Shown here piece by piece: positions 45,682 to 54,699 of a DNA stretch of 64,000 nucleotides. How positions within the stretch are numbered: position 1 is the first letter of the stretch; the number at the start of each line of letters is the position of its first letter. Below the pieces are notes generated by a model. The model worked only from the letters and a program-made list of their open reading frames with translations. It was not told where the DNA came from and ran no database searches. The translations under genes and the position numbers were made by a program. This stretch comes from Nonomuraea turcica (GTDB lineage Bacteria > Actinomycetota > Actinomycetes > Streptosporangiales > Streptosporangiaceae): contig NZ_JAUZQF010000011.1 of the NCBI RefSeq assembly GCF_030718205.1, forward strand, positions 1 through 64,000, read 5' to 3'.

Positions 45682-46599
45682 ATGAGTGAGTTCACGATCG
45701 TCGGCCTGCGCGTGGTTCGCGAGGCGGCCCGCCACGGCTCGTTCTCGACGGCGGCCGAGCGTCTGGGCTACACGCAGTCCGCCGTCTCCCGCCAGATCGC
45801 GCTCATGGAACAGGCAGCCGGCCGGGCCCTGTTCGAACGCCATGCGCGCGGCGTGCAACCGACCTCAGCCGGCCGAGTCGTCCTCCGACATGCCGAAACG
45901 GTCCTCGGCGAACTCGACGCCGCCCGCCAGGAGCTCTACGACCTCGACGCGCGGCCGCGCGGCCGATTGCGCGTCGGAGCCTTCTCCACCGCCATGGCGG
46001 CATTGGTCCCCAGAGCGATCGCTGCTCTCGCCGAGCAGGAACCCCAGGCACAGCTGCCGTTGCGCGAGGGGCTGAGTCCTCGCCTGCTGACCGCTGTCGC
46101 CCGCGGACGCCTGGACCTGGCCGTGGTGACCTGCCCCCAGGACGCACCGCAGGGCGTCGAGGTGCTCCCCCTGATAGACGACCCCCTGCTCATCGCGGTC
46201 CCGCCGGACCATGCCCTCGCTGGCCAAACAAGCGTCACAACCGCGGTGCTCCGCAACGAACGATGGATCACCGCCAGCGCCGAACCCGGCACCACACTCC
46301 TGGGTACGTGGAGCGACGCCTCCTGGCAGCCCGATATCGCCTTCGTGGCGCGCGACTGGGTCGCCAAGCTCGGTCTCGTGGCCGCCGGTCTGGGCGTCAC
46401 CGTGGTACCGGGACTCGCCGTACCGACGCTTCCCCCGAACATCGCCCTCGTACGCATCGATCACCCCGCCGCAGTGCGACCCACAGCGATCGCACAACGC
46501 TCCGACGCCCCCGACGAACACCTCCGGCGGACCTTCACCGAAGCACTCCGCGACGCCTCGGCCGGACTGTCCGCCCAGCTCCGGCACAGACTGCGATAG
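45682..46599 (+). CDS. LysR family transcriptional regulator
   Basis: A 305-residue LysR regulator. Winged helix at residues 1-62 (GLRVVREAARHGSFSTAAER, LGYTQSAVSRQIALME) and a periplasmic-binding-like ligand domain (about 90-295; RLRVGAFSTAMAALVP). Divergent from the SnoaL-like gene, with a 26-base inverted repeat between. It ends four bases before the convergent DUF1801 gene. Confidence 0.92.
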   Translation: MSEFTIVGLRVVREAARHGSFSTAAERLGYTQSAVSRQIALMEQAAGRALFERHARGVQPTSAGRVVLRHAETVLGELDAARQELYDLDARPRGRLRVGAFSTAMAALVPRAIAALAEQEPQAQLPLREGLSPRLLTAVARGRLDLAVVTCPQDAPQGVEVLPLIDDPLLIAVPPDHALAGQTSVTTAVLRNERWITASAEPGTTLLGTWSDASWQPDIAFVARDWVAKLGLVAAGLGVTVVPGLAVPTLPPNIALVRIDHPAAVRPTAIAQRSDAPDEHLRRTFTEALRDASAGLSAQLRHRLR

Positions 46600-46603
46600 C
46601 GTC

Positions 46604-46945
46604 TCAGTCGTCCAGACCGGCGCGGATCAGGTCGCGGAGCTCGTCGTCGGAGATGCCGGCAGCATCGTCCGGGCGCAGCTGGATCGTTCCTTTGCTGGTC
46701 TGGAGTTGGGGATAGCGGGCGGTGAAGTCGGCGGCGCGGTCCTGGCCCCAGCCGTAGAGCGACACTCCATGCCGCCACACGCCAAGGTGGAGGCGGCGGG
46801 GGCCGACCTTGTAGGTGGGCATCTCGTAGGACAGGACAACGACGGCGTCGGGATGCACGTCCAAGATCAGGTGATGGAGGCGATCGAACAACGGCCGGTA
46901 CGCGGGGTCAATGGCTTCGATGTAGTCCTGAACGGCGTCGCCCAT
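46604..46945 (-). CDS. DUF1801 family protein
   Basis: A 113-residue DUF1801 (YdhG-like) protein: VQDYIEAIDPAYRPLFDRLH, SYEMPTYKVGPRRLHLGVWR and SLYGWGQDRAADF, ending with the typical TIQLRPDDA segment. Function unknown. ATG at 46945 has GGAGAG directly upstream. Convergent with lysR. Confidence 0.82.
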   Translation of the reverse strand: MGDAVQDYIEAIDPAYRPLFDRLHHLILDVHPDAVVVLSYEMPTYKVGPRRLHLGVWRHGVSLYGWGQDRAADFTARYPQLQTSKGTIQLRPDDAAGISDDELRDLIRAGLDD

Positions 46946-47049
46946 CTCTCCATCATCGCGCCCAGCAAGCCGTTCCACCAGCGTGAATGAGCTCTGCCTG
47001 GTTGAATCCCGGTTCATCAGCGGAGGGCGAGCGTTATGGGATACGAACG

Positions 47050-47520
47050 TCAGATCAGGCCGCCGGGGTGCCGGTCGGCGAGGTAGGCGCGTCCGGCCTC
47101 GGCGTCGCGAGGGGAGAACAGGTAGCGGATCCAGGCCTGCTGCTCATGCAGGATGGCGCCCATCTCCCACACGCAGTAGGTCCCCTTGGCCGTCTCCCCG
47201 AACGGGATGAGCTCGAACCCCGCCGCATCCTTGAGGTAGGCCGTCTCCCACAGTTCGTTGTCGTTCAGCCACGTGCATACGAGCAGAAGATAAGCGTCCC
47301 CGACGCGGTGCAGGACGACGAAGCCGAGATCGCCCTTGGGACTGATCCCGCCGATCTCTGCCCGGAGGAACTCGCGTGCCTCCTTCCGTATGTCGTCGCC
47401 GATCTCGCGGTCCTCCCGGTGCAGGTCGTACCACTTGAAGCGAACGCCGGGCAGCTCGATGCCTTCGCCCGCCGAGAGCCGCTTGCGCACATGCGTGTAG
47501 TCCGAGGAAACACTCGTCAT
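47050..47520 (-). CDS. Conserved hypothetical protein, 156 residues
   Basis: I do not recognise a family. The protein is soluble, acidic, with a charged helix (YDLHREDREIGDDIRKEARE), a beta-rich core (DLGFVVLHRVGDAYLLLVCT, TYCVWEMGAILHEQQAWI) and a short C-terminal helix (SPRDAEAGRAYLADR). The codon pattern is that of a real high-GC gene. It lies alone between DUF1801 and the DinB genes, same strand. Confidence 0.7.
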   Translation of the reverse strand: MTSVSSDYTHVRKRLSAGEGIELPGVRFKWYDLHREDREIGDDIRKEAREFLRAEIGGISPKGDLGFVVLHRVGDAYLLLVCTWLNDNELWETAYLKDAAGFELIPFGETAKGTYCVWEMGAILHEQQAWIRYLFSPRDAEAGRAYLADRHPGGLI

Positions 47521-47642
47521 GGCTTGACATTAGGCGCGCAGCGGGGCCCGGTTTCGATAGCCACTTCCGATCATTAACGGGAGACCACTTCGCCGCTTTC
47601 GAGCCGAGCGCATTGAGACCCGCACACCTGGCGCGGCAAGCA

Positions 47643-48419
47643 CTATGGGTTGCGCGCCTCCAAAGCAGCAAGATCCCGTTCGGCGTAGAGCCGATGCTCC
47701 CATTCCTCGTTGAGAATGCACAGCAGGCATTCACGCACCGGGAAGCTACGCGATGGTGGCCATCCCGTCCCCTCGACTGGTTTGGTATGGCTGTCCAGTG
47801 ACTCGTCGGTGAGCCCGTCGATGACCTCGCGCACGGTGGACATCCGGTCACGACGGAGCTCGAGCACCGTGTCCAGCGACGGTCGCGCCTTGCGGTCGCG
47901 GGGTATCCCCGGCGTGTCCGGCATCTCGTCCCACGGCAGATCCAGCGGATCCCACGGAGCCGGATCGCCGAGAACGGCCCTTCTGACCCATGCGTCAGTG
48001 GCGAACACGAGGTGCCGCAAGGTTTCGACGAAGGACCACTCGCCGGCGACGGACTCGTGCAGCAGCGCGGGATCCAGGCGGCGGGCCTGTTGGACGGTGC
48101 CCTCCCAGAGCCGCTCAATGATGTCCCATGCGTCTCGGAAGCCGGCGGGCGCGGCCGGGCGCATCTTGACCCGGTCGGGGTGCCGCCGGTCGAGCTCGGC
48201 GTTGATCAGCGGTCCGATGTCCACACCGTTGATCGTCACGTTCGTGATCTCGCCGTGGATGTCGACGTTGACCAGCTCGACTCCGCGCATCACGACACCG
48301 CTCATCCCCACGCCGCGGAAGCTGGCGCCGGACAGGTCGCTGGCGCGAAACTCCGCGCCGCTGAGATCAACGCGCTCGAAGCGCGACCCCCTGAGCTCAT
48401 CACCGATGAAGTCAGCCAT
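47643..48419 (-). CDS. Pentapeptide-repeat plus DinB domain protein
   Basis: A 258-residue fusion. Residues about 8-55 are pentapeptide repeats (LRGSRFERVDLSGAEFRASD, a right-handed beta-helix). The rest is a DinB-like four-helix domain (from about 80; WSFVETLRHLVFATDAWVRR, ending CLLCILNEEWEHRLYAERD), in which the metal-binding histidines are partly present (H126 region, H233 region). DinB-type proteins include mycothiol-dependent enzymes of actinomycetes. The next upstream gene encodes another DinB-like protein. Confidence 0.83.
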   Translation of the reverse strand: MADFIGDELRGSRFERVDLSGAEFRASDLSGASFRGVGMSGVVMRGVELVNVDIHGEITNVTINGVDIGPLINAELDRRHPDRVKMRPAAPAGFRDAWDIIERLWEGTVQQARRLDPALLHESVAGEWSFVETLRHLVFATDAWVRRAVLGDPAPWDPLDLPWDEMPDTPGIPRDRKARPSLDTVLELRRDRMSTVREVIDGLTDESLDSHTKPVEGTGWPPSRSFPVRECLLCILNEEWEHRLYAERDLAALEARNP

Positions 48420-48494
48420 GGCGCGACCGTAACGCCACGGACCGACAGTTTGACCACTCAGCGTGTGGTCCGGGCGGTGGTTTTACGAACATGG

Positions 48495-49079
48495 TCAGCT
48501 GCCCACGCGTGGCCGGTTGGACTTCGCCTGCCAGCCGGCCGGAGGGTCCTCGCCGACCCGCCCGTCCACGGCCTCGCGGAGCAGGTCGGCTTGCCCGGTG
48601 TGCCGCCCGTACTCCTCGATCAGGTCGCAGAGCAGCCGGCGCAGGCTGACATGGCGCCCGTCAGAGAAGGCGAGGTGGACGAGCTGGTCGAGTCCGCCGG
48701 CGGCCATGGCCGCGTCGAGCCTGGCCCGGGACCGTTCGACGGTGGCGTCCCAGAGCGCGTAGAGGTCGTCGGGGGTGTCTTTGGCGGCCGAGTTGAAGTC
48801 CCAGTCGGGGTCGGTGTCCCAGTCTCCGGCGTTCCACGGAGCGCCGAGCGGCGCGCCGCTGAGTTTGCTGCTGAAGATCTGCTCCTCGACGTGCGCGAGG
48901 TGCTTGAGCAGGCCGCCCAGCGTCAGCGAGGAGGCGCCGATGCGGGTCTGCAGCCCGGCCGCGTCCAGATCGTCGGCCTTCCAGCGGAAGGTTGCGCGCA
49001 GGCGGTCCAGCGCACCGACGAGGTGCTCAGCCTCGGTTCCGGCGAGCGGCGGTTCCCACCAGTAGTCGCTGTTGGTCAT
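48495..49079 (-). CDS. DinB/DUF664 family protein
   Basis: A 194-residue DinB-like protein of the DUF664 group, related to mycothiol-dependent enzymes. Core: LGGLLKHLAHVEEQIFSSKL with a metal-type His, then LRRLLCDLIEEYGRHTGQAD with the third His. ATG at 49079 begins TNSDYWWEPPLAGTEAEHL, the common family opening. Same strand as the pentapeptide-DinB gene (gap 75 bases). Divergent from the 2H-phosphoesterase gene. Confidence 0.87.
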   Translation of the reverse strand: MTNSDYWWEPPLAGTEAEHLVGALDRLRATFRWKADDLDAAGLQTRIGASSLTLGGLLKHLAHVEEQIFSSKLSGAPLGAPWNAGDWDTDPDWDFNSAAKDTPDDLYALWDATVERSRARLDAAMAAGGLDQLVHLAFSDGRHVSLRRLLCDLIEEYGRHTGQADLLREAVDGRVGEDPPAGWQAKSNRPRVGS

Positions 49080-49222
49080 GTCGCGACCGTAGACCCCATT
49101 CCGGACGTTCTGCGTCCGGACGCCGTCGGCGCTTGTGCGCCGGCGGTCTGTTCGTCGAACGGTCGCAGCCGGCGACGCAAAACCGGTGGCGAACCGGCTC
49201 GGACTTTCGAGATCGTCCAACC

Positions 49223-49762
49223 ATGTCGAACGGTGCTTCAGGACGCTATCGAGCAGGCCACACGGCTTTGCTGGCCGCAGTGGAAGAGGTTGAGCCGCTG
49301 GTCGGGCAGTGGCGGCGGCGTTTCGATGCCTCTGCGTCGGCCGGCGTTCCCGCGCATGTGACGGTGCTCTTTCCCTTCCTGGATATCGATCACCTGGACC
49401 ATGCAGTGATGGACGATCTCAAAGTGCTGGTCGGCGAGCACAGCCCCTTCACCATCCGGTTTGACAGGTGCCGGCGCTTCCCTGGCGTGCTCTATCTCGC
49501 GCCGACACCCGACCAGCCGTTTCGCGCGCTGACCGAGGCCGTGGCGGCGCGATGGCCGCAGACGCCTCCCTACGGCGGCCTGTACGCCGAGGTCATCCCA
49601 CACCTGACCGTCGCCCATGGCCAGCAGACCCACGTGTTCGATGAGGTAGAAAAAGAGCTGACCGCGCAGCTGCCGGTGACTGCGAACGTCGCGTCGGTCG
49701 GCCTTTTCGTCAGCGATGGCGACCGCTGGCGTCAATGGGCCGAGTTCCCTCTGCTCGGATGA
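49223..49762 (+). CDS. 2'-5' RNA ligase/2H phosphoesterase family protein
   Basis: A 179-residue 2H phosphoesterase. Both catalytic motifs are visible: H45-V-T47 in AHVTVLFPFL and H127-L-T129 in IPHLTVAHGQ. The family acts on 2'-5' or cyclic phosphodiesters of RNA or nucleotides. It stands alone. The real substrate is unknown. Confidence 0.87.
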   Translation: MSNGASGRYRAGHTALLAAVEEVEPLVGQWRRRFDASASAGVPAHVTVLFPFLDIDHLDHAVMDDLKVLVGEHSPFTIRFDRCRRFPGVLYLAPTPDQPFRALTEAVAARWPQTPPYGGLYAEVIPHLTVAHGQQTHVFDEVEKELTAQLPVTANVASVGLFVSDGDRWRQWAEFPLLG

Positions 49763-49869
49763 TCCTCGCGTAAGTCGCCGAATGGCATACCTGCGCCTGG
49801 CGGCATCCAACGCAGCCCTTGGCTACGCCACTCCGGCCTCGCGTGCGCGCACGACCGCGGAGGGGCAGC

Positions 49870-50253
49870 TCAAGCCGTGCCGGCGACGCCGATCAGATTG
49901 CCCTCGGGGTCGGTGAAGTGGCCGACCACGAGGGCGCCCGGTATCCCGTCGGGGCCCATCCGTCGCGTCCCGCCGAGGCTTTCGGCTTTTTGCAGCGCGG
50001 TTTCCACATCGGGAACGCCCACGTAGAACAGGACTCTGGGCTGATGGTCCGGACCACCGCCGATCCCGCCGTTGAGACCGGTTCCCTCGCCGGTTGTGCT
50101 TCCATCCACGAATCCGTACATGCCTGGCTGTGAGACGTTCCGGCTGACCGCATCACCCACCTGGTACTCCCAGCCGAACAGCTCGCTGTAGTAGTCGCGA
50201 AGCTTCGCCGGGTCGTTCCCGATGATCTCAAAGTGCACGACTGGCTGCGCCAT
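49870..50253 (-). CDS. VOC family protein
   Basis: A 127-residue VOC protein of the type with WE-motif loop: VVHFEIIGNDPAKLRDYYSE, LFGWEYQVGD, and the closing GHFTDPEGNLIGVAGT. Divergent from the HxlR regulator gene, which probably controls it. The substrate is unknown. Confidence 0.87.
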   Translation of the reverse strand: MAQPVVHFEIIGNDPAKLRDYYSELFGWEYQVGDAVSRNVSQPGMYGFVDGSTTGEGTGLNGGIGGGPDHQPRVLFYVGVPDVETALQKAESLGGTRRMGPDGIPGALVVGHFTDPEGNLIGVAGTA

Positions 50254-50358
50254 GGTCGATTCTCCACTCCGATAGCCCGAAGTCGACGGTCGTCAACCCG
50301 GCACGAACCCGCTCGATGCGGATCAGACCCGGGCGGACACCATCACCCTACCCAGCAT

Positions 50359-50377
50359 CAGTTGTTAAAAACAACTG
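50359..50377. promoter_or_regulatory. Palindromic operator of the HxlR/VOC pair
   Basis: Perfect CAGTTGTT-AAA-AACAACTG palindrome (50359-50377), AT-rich in a GC-rich region, between the VOC gene start (50253) and the HxlR start (50419). It is the likely HxlR binding site. The -10-like TAGTAT follows at once. Confidence 0.75.
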
Positions 50378-50418
50378 GCTAGTATTAAACATAAACCACT
50401 GCAAGGAGGAGGTGAGTC

Positions 50419-51078
50419 GTGCCAACGAGTCGCAGCTACGGGGACGCCTGCGGGATAGCGCGTGCGCTCGACGTCGTCGGGGAGCGATGGGCGCTGCTGG
50501 TGGTACGCGAACTGTTCCTCGGGCCACAACGCTTCACCGAGCTCCGCCGAGCCCTCCCCGGCGCGAGCTCGAACCTGCTTTCCGACCGGCTTCGCGAGCT
50601 GGAAGGCCGGGGCGTGGTCCGTCGCCGCAAGCTGCCACCCCCGGCCGGCGCTTGGGTGTACGAACTGACCGACTGGGGCCGCGAACTGGAACCGATCGTG
50701 CTCGCCCTGGGCATCTGGGGTATCCGCGTCCCGCTCCCGCCGTCACCGACAACCCTCAGTGCCACCTCCATCCTGCTCTTCCTGCGAGCCGCCGCGCGCC
50801 CCGACCCCAACGCGCCCGCGACCACCTTTCGCATCGAACTCGACGACCGCGCGTGGACCGTCCACACCGCAGGCGGTCAGGTGCACGTTGAGTCCGGCGA
50901 ACCCACCAGCGCAGACGCCTGCCTTCGTACCGACCCCAAGACTTTGAACGCCCTACTCGACGACCCGGCCCTGCTCGACCCAGCCATGTCCGACGGAAGA
51001 GTCGTCGCCACCGGCGACCTGTCGGCTCTTCGCAGCCTCCTGCGGTCAGCCACCACCCCGACGCGCGACGCCGGATGA
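50419..51078 (+). CDS. HxlR family regulator
   Basis: A 219-residue winged-helix regulator. The HxlR core (residues 8-100) reads CGIARALDVVGERWALLVVR, ELFLGPQRFTELRRALPGAS and SNLLSDRLRELEGRGVV. The C-terminal half (about 112-212) is an SCP2-like domain that may bind a ligand. GTG start with a strong AAGGAGGAGG before it. Divergent from the VOC gene across a palindrome. Confidence 0.9.
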   Translation: MPTSRSYGDACGIARALDVVGERWALLVVRELFLGPQRFTELRRALPGASSNLLSDRLRELEGRGVVRRRKLPPPAGAWVYELTDWGRELEPIVLALGIWGIRVPLPPSPTTLSATSILLFLRAAARPDPNAPATTFRIELDDRAWTVHTAGGQVHVESGEPTSADACLRTDPKTLNALLDDPALLDPAMSDGRVVATGDLSALRSLLRSATTPTRDAG

Positions 51079-51135
51079 CCACACGTGCTGAGCACCGGGC
51101 CGGTCGTCCGGCACGCGACGGGGCGGCCTGTCTAT

Positions 51136-51755
51136 ATGCGGCGACACACCCTGACTATGGCGTTGTCCGCAGTCGAGGCGGCGGAACGTACCCATCCTTA
51201 TGCGTCTAGGGGGCCCGGGTCAGCACCGCCGACAACACCACACTGGTCTTCACCGCCGGCAGCGGCGTGGACAACAACCTGTCCATCGGGACGATCCTCG
51301 TCAACGGCCAGGAGAGGATCACCTTCTCCGACCAGGCCGCGCTGCTCACCGAAAGCCTCGCCCACTGCGTCACGACCAACAACGGCCACCTGGTCCACTG
51401 CGACCTGGCCCTGGTGAGCCGCCTGAAGGTCACGCTGGGCGGTGGCGCCGACCGGATGGTGGGCAGCGTCACGCTGTCCATCCCGATGGTCGTCGATGGC
51501 GGCACCGGCGACGACACCATCTCCACGGGCCGCGGCAACGACACGGTCGACAGCGGCTCCGGCAACGACTCCGTCGTGCCCAACGGCGGGCGCGACACGA
51601 CCCTCCTGGGACTCAATGCCGACACCGCCGACGTGCGCGACGGCCAGTCCGACTCCGTCGACTGCGGCGCGCGCGGCGTCTTCGAAAGGCCCGACGAGAT
51701 CAGGGCCGACGCGGGGGACACCATGTACCGATGCGAGAAGGTGATCGTGGGCTGA
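51136..51755 (+). pseudogene. RTX-like calcium-binding protein remnant
   Basis: The frame from 51210 to 51755 encodes an RTX-like repeat region (GGTGDDTISTGRGNDTVDSG, SGNDSVVPNGG) followed by a Cys-bearing tail (DSVDCG, YRCEKVIVG). A TAG at 51207-51209 closes that frame upstream, and no start precedes the region; only an internal GTG at 51267 is available. A second frame from ATG 51136 (MRRHTLTMALSAV) looks like the beginning of a signal peptide but does not connect. I infer that a secreted beta-roll protein lost an internal segment. Confidence 0.65.
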
Positions 51756-51826
51756 CGCGTGCTAGAAGGGGGTACGGCCGGCCGTATCCCCTTCAGGACT
51801 GCCCCGATCGAGCGCACGGGCACCCC

Positions 51827-52405
51827 CTAGCGGCGGACTCGATAGAGCAGGTGCAGCACCCGGGCGCCCTGGATCACCACGTGCGCGTCCTCGAGCAGAT
51901 GCTGGGCATCCACCGACCCGAAGTACCGCTTGCCCGAGCCGAGGACCACCGGCACGACGTCCATCGCCACCTCGTCCACCAGACCGAGAGCGAAGGCCTG
52001 GCCCCCGGCGTCACCGGCCGCCACGGCGACGGTGCGCTCGCCTGCGAGCTCCTTCGCCTTCGCGATCGCCTCTGCCACATCGTCCACGAAGTGGTACGAC
52101 GCCTCCGGGTGCCACCCGTCGGGCTTGGGCCGGTGTGACACCACGACCACGTGCTCCCCCGCCGGCGGCTTCCCCTCCCAGCCGTTGGTCATGTCGAACA
52201 GGTGCCGCCCGATCACCATCGACCCGATGCCCGCCCACATCGGCTTGACGTACTCGGCCGAGACCCGCGAGACCTTCATCCTGCCCGCTTCGTCGAGCGC
52301 GACGTCGCCGTTGGAGTACCAGTCGAACAGAGGGCCGACCTGATCCTTCGCGTCGGCGATGAAGCCGTCCACCGACACGACGTTGTGCATCACCACTTTG
52401 CTCAT
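51827..52405 (-). CDS. Dihydrofolate-reductase-like (RibD C-terminal family) protein
   Basis: A 192-residue protein of the bacterial DHFR-like/RibD reductase family. Opening VVMHNVVSVDGFIAD, the NADPH-type IGSMVIGRHLFDMTNGW, and VAVAAGDAGGQAFALGLVDEV followed by VPVVLGSGKRYFG. Length is normal. GGAG five bases before ATG 52405 supports the start. Substrate unknown; standing alone. Confidence 0.87.
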   Translation of the reverse strand: MSKVVMHNVVSVDGFIADAKDQVGPLFDWYSNGDVALDEAGRMKVSRVSAEYVKPMWAGIGSMVIGRHLFDMTNGWEGKPPAGEHVVVVSHRPKPDGWHPEASYHFVDDVAEAIAKAKELAGERTVAVAAGDAGGQAFALGLVDEVAMDVVPVVLGSGKRYFGSVDAQHLLEDAHVVIQGARVLHLLYRVRR

Positions 52406-52538
52406 TTCATCTCCCAGGTGCTTCGAGGGCTTGGCCTCGCCTGTCCTTTTGCCAACGCGTCGATCGCGTGTTGCCGGAATCGACACGGCCCCGGGAAATC
52501 TCGTGAAGAGAAATCGCCGGGGCCGGGCGGTGGTCTCA

Positions 52539-53372
52539 CTACTTGTCGGTGATCGTCGTGTCCAGTTGCCAGCCACCGGTCAGATCGTTCGCGCCGAGGT
52601 TACGGACGCACATGCGCCAGTTGAGCCGGCCGTCGCGCCCCAGGTCGGCGGAACGGATGGCATATTTCTCGACGGGATTCCTGTCGCCGCTGCCGTCCAC
52701 CCGCGTCCAATCCTCGGTGTTGATCTTGGTGTTGATCGGATACGACCCGTGGTAGAACTCCAGGCGCCAGGCGGGGACTCCGCCCGAGGAGTTGCCCTTC
52801 CAGGTCACCACATAGTTCTTGCGCTCCAGGTCGGGTGTCCTGACACCCAGGGTCTGGCTGCATGCCGCGCCACCAGGTCCCACCGTGGGGAACGTCCCTT
52901 CGTGCGGAGAGCCGGGGACGGCCTCGATGGAGTCGGAGTCGGTGGTCCCGCTCTCCTCCTCTTCCGTGGGCGTGCTGTCGGTGGCCTCGTCCGTTGCGGA
53001 CGTCTCGTCCTCCAGAGTCGCCTCGGACACGGCATCCCAGTTCTCCGTCTTGACGGTGATCTCCTCGGAGACGGGCTCCTCGGTCTCGTCGGTGATGGGC
53101 GCGTCGGCGGTGCCAGCCGACTCCTCGGTCGTGCCGTCGGTCGTGTCGGTCACGTCCGCCGGGTCGGTCACGTCGGTCGGGTCGGTCTCGTCGTCGGACA
53201 TGCCCGCCGCGGCCAGGGACGCGTCGGTGCACTCCAAGCTCGCGTCCGCGCTGCACGGGTCAGGATCCGCGATGGCCTGGCTCATCGCCAGCTGCCCTCC
53301 GCCGGCCAGGACGGCGAGCGCGCCGGCCACGGCCACGAGGCGTATACGAGTTGATCGGGACTTCAGATTCAT
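52539..53372 (-). CDS. Secreted protein with acidic Thr/Asp/Glu-rich region
   Basis: A 277-residue exported protein. Signal peptide at 1-36 (VAVAGALAVLAGGGQLAMSQ). Residues about 45-150 are low-complexity, very acidic and Thr/Ser-rich (TDPTDVTDPADVTDTTDGTT, VSEATLEDETSATDEATD), coded by short imperfect repeats near 53090-53200. Residues 160-277 look folded, with two cysteines (GAACSQTLG, WRMCVRNLG). I recognise no family. The layout suggests a cell-wall or extracellular protein with a disordered stalk. Same strand as the next secreted gene upstream (139-base gap). Confidence 0.72.
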   Translation of the reverse strand: MNLKSRSTRIRLVAVAGALAVLAGGGQLAMSQAIADPDPCSADASLECTDASLAAAGMSDDETDPTDVTDPADVTDTTDGTTEESAGTADAPITDETEEPVSEEITVKTENWDAVSEATLEDETSATDEATDSTPTEEEESGTTDSDSIEAVPGSPHEGTFPTVGPGGAACSQTLGVRTPDLERKNYVVTWKGNSSGGVPAWRLEFYHGSYPINTKINTEDWTRVDGSGDRNPVEKYAIRSADLGRDGRLNWRMCVRNLGANDLTGGWQLDTTITDK

Positions 53373-53511
53373 GGGTTTACCTCGTCAAATGGGTCGGGTG
53401 ACAGGCCGGGCGTCGACTCGGCTCGGCTCTGTCTTGGCTTGAGGGCTGAGCCGGGCGGGAGCGTGTCGGCTCCCGCCGGGCGACTGCTGCGGGGCACGTC
53501 TTCGCGGCGGC

Positions 53512-54363
53512 TCAGCGGCGCCGGACGCGGCCCAGCACGTCGACGACCTGCTCGTTGCAGGTGTTGACGTACTTGACGAGCACGGTGTAGGTGACGCCCC
53601 GGTCCAGGAAGTTGGCCGAGTAACGGGTGCGGTCTTCCAGAACGGTGTTCTTGGCGACCCTGGGCTGCGGGCTGAAGGACTCGGCGTTCCGCCGCGACAG
53701 GAAGAAGTAGCTGGCGGTGCTCCGCGGCTTGAGCTTGTCGCCGAAGGGGGCCAGGAAGGCGTTGCGGCCGACGATCAGCGTCTTGCCGAGGTTCCTGCCG
53801 CCGATGAAGGCCTGGGAGGCGAACCTGCCGCTGCGGACCGTGGTCCCGAACAGGCGGACGTAGGCGGGCGGGCGGCACCTCTGCCCCTGCAGGCCCGGCC
53901 GGATCCGGCCGTACCAGTCGTTCGTTCCGAACGAACCGCCGTTGCGAGACGTGTTCTTCGACTTGGTGCTCTTCTCGTACAGCCGCTTCAGTGCCTCGCT
54001 GCCAAGCTTCTGCAGCGTGTTCTTGGCGAAGGTGGGGAAGTCGAAGCCGCCACCGGACGTGCTCGGCGACGTGCTGCCGGTGCGCGGGGCGGTCAGCCCG
54101 GAGCTGCCGAAGAAGTCGTCGACGAGACCGTTGAAGGTGTCGTCGAGGGGGCTACCGCCGCCGCCGAATGAGTCGGGCAGGCTGAACCCGCCCGGGTCAC
54201 TCGAACCCCCGGACCCGAAGAACCCGCTGGAGCCGAACCCGTCGAACGGGTCAGGGGCGCTGGCGCTGGCGCTGGTCGTGTCGATGGCGAACACGCCAGT
54301 GGCGACGGCGCTGCCCACTGCCAGCCCGGCCACCGTACGACGCAGCTTTGAAGGTGATCTCAC
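53512..54363 (-). CDS. Secreted Gly/Ser-rich protein of unknown function
   Basis: A 283-residue exported protein. Signal peptide at 1-36 (VAGLAVGSAVATGVFAIDTT). Residues 37-115 are Gly/Ser/Phe-rich and flexible. The C-terminal ~150 residues are basic and look folded, with two cysteines (GQRCRPPAYVRL, YVNTCNEQVVDV). No family recognised. GTG at 54363 with AGGAGAG upstream. Together with the acidic secreted protein on the same strand it could form a matched pair, one acidic and one basic; this is inference. Confidence 0.7.
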   Translation of the reverse strand: MRSPSKLRRTVAGLAVGSAVATGVFAIDTTSASASAPDPFDGFGSSGFFGSGGSSDPGGFSLPDSFGGGGSPLDDTFNGLVDDFFGSSGLTAPRTGSTSPSTSGGGFDFPTFAKNTLQKLGSEALKRLYEKSTKSKNTSRNGGSFGTNDWYGRIRPGLQGQRCRPPAYVRLFGTTVRSGRFASQAFIGGRNLGKTLIVGRNAFLAPFGDKLKPRSTASYFFLSRRNAESFSPQPRVAKNTVLEDRTRYSANFLDRGVTYTVLVKYVNTCNEQVVDVLGRVRRR

Positions 54364-54699
54364 CTGTGACTCTCCTCTCGCGTGGATGTGCTCCGGCGAG
54401 AGCGGCACCCGTGAGCGAGAGCCGCCGGAGCGCCGAACCGCATCCGGACGTTTCCAGCGACTCCTGCGTACGTGTCCTGTCGATGACCATCCAGGTGGCG
54501 ACGTTGACCACTTGACCGCGAACATTGACCAGCCAGGTCCACCGGGCGCCACCCGCGGCGGCGTCGACCTCACGCGTCGCCGGGGACTCAAGTGGTACGT
54601 CTGGAACAACACCGGGCCACCGCACTGAGCCGAGGTACGGCGTGATCACAGGCGGGTCTACGATCTGTCGGAGTTGTCGCTTCTCCGAAAGGATCTGAC
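54364..54699. other. 336-base intergenic region
   Basis: Promoter region shared by the secreted-protein gene (minus) and the GNAT gene (plus). A minus-strand frame is open over part of it (starting 54649) but reads as Arg/Ala-rich and runs on into the signal-peptide region of the secreted gene in another frame, so I do not call it. I see no other feature. Confidence 0.4.

Noticed and set aside
54251..54649. Minus-strand frame upstream of the secreted-protein gene
   Set aside because: Arg/Ala-rich, overlaps the signal-peptide region in another frame, no ribosome binding site seen.
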